Shown here piece after piece: positions 8,020 to 10,397 of a stretch of DNA of 10,397 nucleotides. Position numbers and translations under genes: made by a program. How positions within the stretch are numbered: the first letter of the stretch is position 1; every line of letters begins with the position of its first letter. The stretch comes from an uncultured Porphyromonadaceae bacterium. GTDB lineage: Bacteria; Bacteroidota; Bacteroidia; Bacteroidales; Muribaculaceae. A model generated the notes under the pieces. The model was given only the letters and a program-made list of their open reading frames with translations. It had not been told where the DNA came from and did not search any database. Where the stretch lies: assembly GCA_905193395.1 (NCBI GenBank), contig CAJJOO010000022.1, positions 1 through 10,397 on the forward strand, written 5' to 3'.

Positions 8020-9176
8020 AAAAGAAAATACTTTTCACTCTATATCACATGAATGTGGGCGGGGTTGAAAAAGCCTTTCTCGGCCTGCTCAATGAGATTC
8101 CTCAGGACCGCTTTGAGGTTCATATCGCCTTCATCGTTCCCGAGGGCGGGTTCATGGGCTACATCCCCTCGTGGGTCCATGTCCACACCATCAAACCCTT
8201 CTACCGCTACGCGCGTTTCCTGGCCCATCCGGTCCGTTTTACCCGCAACAGCCTGCTGCGCGGCCGCCTGTCAGTGCTGCCCGTATTCGCCTCGTGGCTC
8301 AAATCAAAGGCTGCCGGCAACAAGACTCCGCTGTGCCGCTATCTCCTTCGCCGCGACGACGCCCTGGGCATGGAATTCGACCTTGCCGTAAGTTATGCCT
8401 CGCCCCACGAATATCTCGATTATTACGTCGCCCATCATATCAAGGCCCGCAAACGCGCCTTCTGGGTACATTTCGACGTTTCCAAATTCTTCATCTCCCC
8501 GAAATCCATATCCGGAACCATGAACACGGCCGACAGGATTTTTGTGGTCTCGGAAACGGGACGGCAGATTTTCAACAGCCGTTTCCCCGCCCTGGCATCG
8601 CGAACGGTCACCTTCCACAACATCATCTCGCCGGAAATGATTCTGTCCGATTCCCGAAAGCCGTCGGCCTTCCGCCGGGTGGAAGGAGCCTTGAACGTTG
8701 TCACCGTCGGACGCATCAACGTGGAGAAAGGCCAGAACCTGGCCATCGCGGCCGTGGCAATGCTCAACGCACGCGGCATCCGCACTGTGCTGCACCTCGT
8801 GGGCAGCGGACGCATTGAAAACGCCTGCCGTCAGCAGGCCATCGAAGCCGGAATTGACGATAATATCCGTTTTTACGGCGCCAGAACCAACCCCTACCCA
8901 TACATGGCCGGGGCCGACATTTACCTTCAGCCCTCACTCCACGAAGGCTACTGCATCACGCTGGCCGAAGCCAAGATTTTCGACGCCCCGATTGTGGCCA
9001 CCGATTTCACCGGCGCCCGCGAGCAACTGGCCACCCGACCCAACGCCGTGATTGCCGAGGATTTCACCCCCGAGGCCATTGCCGCGGCAATCGAGGAAGC
9101 CGCAGCACTGCCCCGTTGCGCGGGTGACGCAAAGTCGATCAATGACATCGACCGTCTGCTCGAAATCGTCGACTGA
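8016..9176 (+). CDS. Glycosyltransferase, GT4 family (GT-B fold)
   Basis: This 386-aa cytoplasmic or membrane-associated enzyme should transfer a sugar from a nucleotide donor during assembly of the lipid-linked repeat unit. The N-terminal domain opens with ILFTLYHMNVGGVEKAFLGL, the acceptor-side Gly-rich loop of GT4 enzymes. The C-terminal donor domain begins near residue 225 with NVVTVGRINVEKGQNLAIAA (Gly232, Arg233, Glu237, Lys238). It then carries HLVGSGR and the EX7E motif in LHEGYCITLAEAK, with Glu310 and Glu318 as the retaining-enzyme pair. The length is complete. It is the last gene of the + strand polysaccharide block and the only glycosyltransferase visible. The sugar and linkage cannot be read from sequence. 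Confidence 0.9.
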   Translation: MKKKILFTLYHMNVGGVEKAFLGLLNEIPQDRFEVHIAFIVPEGGFMGYIPSWVHVHTIKPFYRYARFLAHPVRFTRNSLLRGRLSVLPVFASWLKSKAAGNKTPLCRYLLRRDDALGMEFDLAVSYASPHEYLDYYVAHHIKARKRAFWVHFDVSKFFISPKSISGTMNTADRIFVVSETGRQIFNSRFPALASRTVTFHNIISPEMILSDSRKPSAFRRVEGALNVVTVGRINVEKGQNLAIAAVAMLNARGIRTVLHLVGSGRIENACRQQAIEAGIDDNIRFYGARTNPYPYMAGADIYLQPSLHEGYCITLAEAKIFDAPIVATDFTGAREQLATRPNAVIAEDFTPEAIAAAIEEAAALPRCAGDAKSINDIDRLLEIVD

Positions 9177-9194
9177 CGCCCGGCTGTTCAGGTT

Positions 9195-9266
9195 TTATAA
9201 GGACCTGCAAGACTCAGAATTATAAAGTAAGGAATGGCTTAGGGATTATAAAGGTCTGTATTATAA
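9195..9266. repeat. Four TTATAA palindromes at the convergent gene ends
   Basis: TTATAA occurs at 9195-9200, 9220-9225, 9246-9251 and 9261-9266. The last two lie in the codons for the C-terminus of the TPR protein (FYNTDLYN). The first is the loop of a small stem (CAGGT 9189-9193 with ACCTG 9203-9207). No T-run follows any of them. Convergent transcription probably ends here, but I see no convincing terminator. Confidence 0.35.
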
Positions 9267-9490
9267 AAATCCATGATGTCGCGACACATCTTCAGAGCCT
9301 CGGCCGCAGGCGAATCGGAATCAATGGCCACGGCGCGCTCATAGTCGCTGATGGCGGCCCCGCGCTGCCCCAGTTTCCAGTACAGTCTGCCGCGCCGATA
9401 AAAAATGTCGGCTGCCGCCGCACCGGTGACAGCCCCGGCTGCCGCACTCAGCGCCTCAATCTCCTGTTTTATGCTCTCAATACTGTCCAT
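9239..9490 (-). CDS. Small tetratricopeptide-repeat protein
   Basis: This 83-aa protein has no signal peptide or membrane segment and is probably cytoplasmic. A helical N-terminus (MDSIESIKQEIEAL) and an Ala-rich stretch lead into one clear TPR unit: DIFYRRGRLYWKLGQRGAAI, then SDYERAVAIDSDSPAA (about residues 29-64). The end, MCRDIMDFYNTDLYNP, resembles the tail of small TPR proteins I recall from other Bacteroidales. One TPR suggests a protein-binding adaptor; partner and role are unknown. It is convergent to the polysaccharide operon and 62 bases from it, so probably not part of it. The ATG at 9490 is the only sensible start, since the next Met is residue 68. A strong promoter lies just 7 bases upstream of this ATG. 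Confidence 0.8.
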   Translation of the reverse strand: MDSIESIKQEIEALSAAAGAVTGAAAADIFYRRGRLYWKLGQRGAAISDYERAVAIDSDSPAAEALKMCRDIMDFYNTDLYNP

Positions 9491-9497
9491 AACACCA

Positions 9498-9528
9498 CAA
9501 AGGTAACGAAATTTCCAATACCACGCAA
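9498..9528 (-). promoter_or_regulatory. Bacteroidetes-type promoter for the TPR gene
   Basis: Read on the minus strand: TTG (9528-9526), a spacer of exactly 20 bases, and TACCTTTG (9505-9498), a full match to TAnnTTTG. Only seven bases (9497-9491) separate the -7 element from the ATG at 9490. Transcription should start within a few bases of the start codon, giving a leaderless or almost leaderless mRNA. Confidence 0.65.
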
Positions 9529-9592
9529 CTAACCCTCTCAGAGGTCAAAATAATCCAAAATAATTAAATAAAAACAACTTTACACTGAAAAA

Positions 9593-9624
9593 TTTGTTTT
9601 AGAGGTTGAAAGTTATTAACTTTG
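9593..9624 (+). promoter_or_regulatory. Consensus Bacteroidetes promoter driving a short + strand transcript
   Basis: TTTG (9593-9596), a 20-base spacer and TAACTTTG (9617-9624) match both elements of the Bacteroidetes housekeeping promoter. The -7 element is embedded in a perfect 15-base palindrome, AAAGTTATTAACTTT (9609-9623). The palindrome also creates a weaker minus-strand match: TAACTTTC at 9615-9608 with TTG at 9638-9636, 20 bases apart. No + strand gene lies downstream in the window; a terminator follows within 40 bases. Confidence 0.65.
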
Positions 9625-9629
9625 CACCA

Positions 9630-9688
9630 TCTCACCAACCAGGTGTTGAAAGAGAAACGGGAGCGGTCATTGCCGCTCCTTGCTTTTT
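9630..9688 (+). ncRNA. Predicted ~60-nt RNA or orphan leader
   Basis: This stretch is bounded by the promoter at 9593-9624 and the intrinsic terminator at 9659-9688. The start is inferred from usual promoter-to-start distances. It contains a short stem CACC/GGTG (9633-9636 with 9642-9645, loop AACCA), a purine-rich single-stranded stretch (TTGAAAGAGAAACG) and the terminator stem. I do not recognise an RNA family and see no ORF. It may be a small regulatory RNA, or a leader whose downstream gene has been displaced by the minus-strand cassette. Its 3' end is antisense to the last codons and 3' end of the gene at 9667-10179. Confidence 0.4.
9659..9688 (+). terminator. Intrinsic terminator (overlapping the 3' end of the minus-strand gene)
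   Basis: Stem GGAGCGG (9660-9666) pairs with CCGCTCC (9673-9679) around the 6-base loop TCATTG. It is followed on the + strand by TTGCTTTTT, a fair T-tract. In the other direction the stem ends the gene at 9667-10179, whose TGA lies in the loop; the minus-strand T-tract is weaker (CCCGTTTCTCTTTC). Confidence 0.7.
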
Positions 9689-10179
9689 ATATAATCATTA
9701 TATTCTTTGATAAATTTCCTTTTCCGCGATTCGTGTTCAATCAAATATGCCGTCCATGGAAGTAAATAGCCATTACGCTTTCGGAGAATCACCACATAGT
9801 TCTCATCTTCATGCAAAATCAGAATACTCCTATCGGAGCCACGGCTATTTTCCCATACTCGAAGATAAGGATGCTCACTGTTATTTATAATAAAAGACGG
9901 CCATTTAATACGTTCCAAACGTCTAAGGTCAGGGAGACGATTTTGTTCATCCGGCCCCTCAGAAGTCATATGCCAAAATGTAGCCTCTTTGCCATCCGTT
10001 ACGGGATGTTTCTTTAAGCCCAACCTTGTTCCCCTGAATATTGGACACTTACGAATAAATTCTTCTGTGAAAATTTCATATACGGCCTCTAGATACAAGG
10101 CGAAGTTACCCCCGTATTGCGAGAGTTCAATTAATTCTGGCAATTCAAGATAACAATCTTTTTCAACGCTTGCGTCCAT
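9667..10179 (-). CDS. Uncharacterised protein, possible PBECR/RelE-type nuclease domain
   Basis: This 170-aa soluble protein starts at ATG 10179; a TTG at 10209 would add ten residues but is less likely. An acidic helical N-terminus (about 1-45) is followed by conserved-looking blocks: FRGTRLGLKKHP (48-59), GKEATFWHMTSEG (63-75), LPDLRRLERIKWP (82-94) and VWENSRG (108-114). Last come two beta strands with a charged helix (SILILHEDENYVVILRKR, 118-135; WTAYLIEHESRKRK, 142-155). The terminal pattern of strand, strand, basic stretch and TAY resembles the phage barnase/EndoU/colicin/RelE-like (PBECR) nucleases; that is inference from motif shape. I recall similar proteins as conserved hypotheticals. 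Its start overlaps the upstream gene's stop by 17 bases, so the two are translated together. The base composition is AT-richer than the rest of the window, suggesting transfer. Confidence 0.7.
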   Translation of the reverse strand: MDASVEKDCYLELPELIELSQYGGNFALYLEAVYEIFTEEFIRKCPIFRGTRLGLKKHPVTDGKEATFWHMTSEGPDEQNRLPDLRRLERIKWPSFIINNSEHPYLRVWENSRGSDRSILILHEDENYVVILRKRNGYLLPWTAYLIEHESRKRKFIKEYNDYIKSKERQ

Positions 10180-10397
10180 GCCATAATAATAGATTAAATT
10201 TAGGTTCAAGAGGCCATGTGTTGGAAGTAAGAGAGTAACCGCTCCTTTTTCTGATTAAGTCTATGAGGTCTAATTTAGCGCCATTGGAATTAAGCCCACG
10301 ATGCAGATAAGATAAGGCACCTATCAAAAGATCAGTCATGCCCATAATTTCGACCTCGTGAGACCGAATCTGCTGAACACGATGAATCATTTGACGG
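10163..10397 (-). CDS. DUF3800-like protein, C-terminal part (5' end outside window)
   Basis: The frame is open from the window edge to the TGA at 10165-10163; the ATG at 10390 is probably internal, since RQ precedes it without a stop. The visible 77 residues read as the C-terminal end of a DUF3800 protein. IRSHEVEIMGMTDLLIGALS has the conserved Asp and small-residue pattern of the family's last core helix. LDLIDLIRKRSGYSL and a closing KFNLLLWHG follow. DUF3800 proteins are functionally uncharacterised; they have conserved acidic residues and a suspected RNase H-like fold, and I recall them near mobile elements and defence genes. The position equivalent to a common Gln (QLxD) is Gly here, judged from memory. 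The N-terminal catalytic-like DE motif is not visible. Overlap with the next gene argues for a two-gene unit. Confidence 0.6.
   Translation of the reverse strand, partial: RQMIHRVQQIRSHEVEIMGMTDLLIGALSYLHRGLNSNGAKLDLIDLIRKRSGYSLTSNTWPLEPKFNLLLWHGRKR

Noticed and set aside
9540..9611. Imperfect direct repeat AGAGGTCAAAA / AGAGGTTGAAA as an insertion-site duplication
   Set aside because: Two mismatches in 11 bases, 61 bases apart, with no element between them; chance in AT-rich DNA is enough.
10180..10209. TTG at 10209 as the start of the 170-aa cassette protein
   Set aside because: It needs a rare start codon and a 47-base overlap. The ATG at 10179 gives a sensible N-terminus and a 17-base overlap.
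1..10397. tRNA, rRNA, CRISPR arrays, insertion sequences, capsule-type invertible promoters
   Set aside because: I looked for these on both strands and saw no cloverleaf, repeat-spacer pattern, transposase or paired inverted repeats flanking a promoter.

Overview
The window reads as a piece of a Bacteroidales chromosome. The genus is uncertain; a Muribaculaceae-like gut organism would fit, by inference. Supporting signs are a SerA of the Bacteroides/Entamoeba kind with Lys where other enzymes have the catalytic His, a fused Wzc-type protein, a Wza-type lipoprotein with a hydrophobic C-terminal helix, almost no Shine-Dalgarno sequences, and promoters of the Bacteroidetes form (TTTG/TTG, about 20 bases, TAnnTTTG). 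The body of the window is GC-rich (a sampled line in the glycosyltransferase is about 63% GC). The last ~700 bases are clearly poorer (sampled lines 37-48%).

Layout. Bases 1-596 are the 3' end of serA (phosphoserine pathway), closed by a strong 12-bp hairpin at 621-656. Next comes a compact + strand surface-polysaccharide locus: membrane acyltransferase (658-1695), Wza-type outer-membrane export lipoprotein (1777-2580), Wzc-type chain-length regulator and tyrosine kinase (2612-4912), a second GC-rich hairpin (4931-4963), Wzy-type polymerase (4979-6496), Wzx-type flippase (6493-8019) and a GT4 glycosyltransferase (8016-9176). The last three genes are joined by 4-base ATGA overlaps and are probably translationally coupled. 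Together they could decorate, flip, polymerise, length-control and export a polysaccharide. No initiating sugar-phosphate transferase and only one glycosyltransferase are present, so the repeat unit must be started and mostly built by enzymes encoded elsewhere.

Convergent to this locus is a small TPR protein gene (9239-9490, minus strand) with a near-consensus promoter so close to its ATG that the mRNA should be leaderless or nearly so. On the + strand of the same 176-base gap (9491-9666) lies a perfect Bacteroidetes promoter (9593-9624), followed about 40 bases later by an intrinsic terminator (9659-9688). This predicts an RNA of about 60 nt, or an orphan leader.

The right end (9667-10397, minus strand, AT-richer) holds a two-gene cassette: the C-terminal part of what looks like a DUF3800 protein running off the window, and a 170-aa protein overlapping it by 17 bases whose C-terminal half resembles the phage barnase/RelE-like (PBECR-type) nuclease fold. 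This is the best candidate here for an undescribed system, plausibly defence, toxin or mobile-element linked. No stretch over 300 bases lacks a gene.
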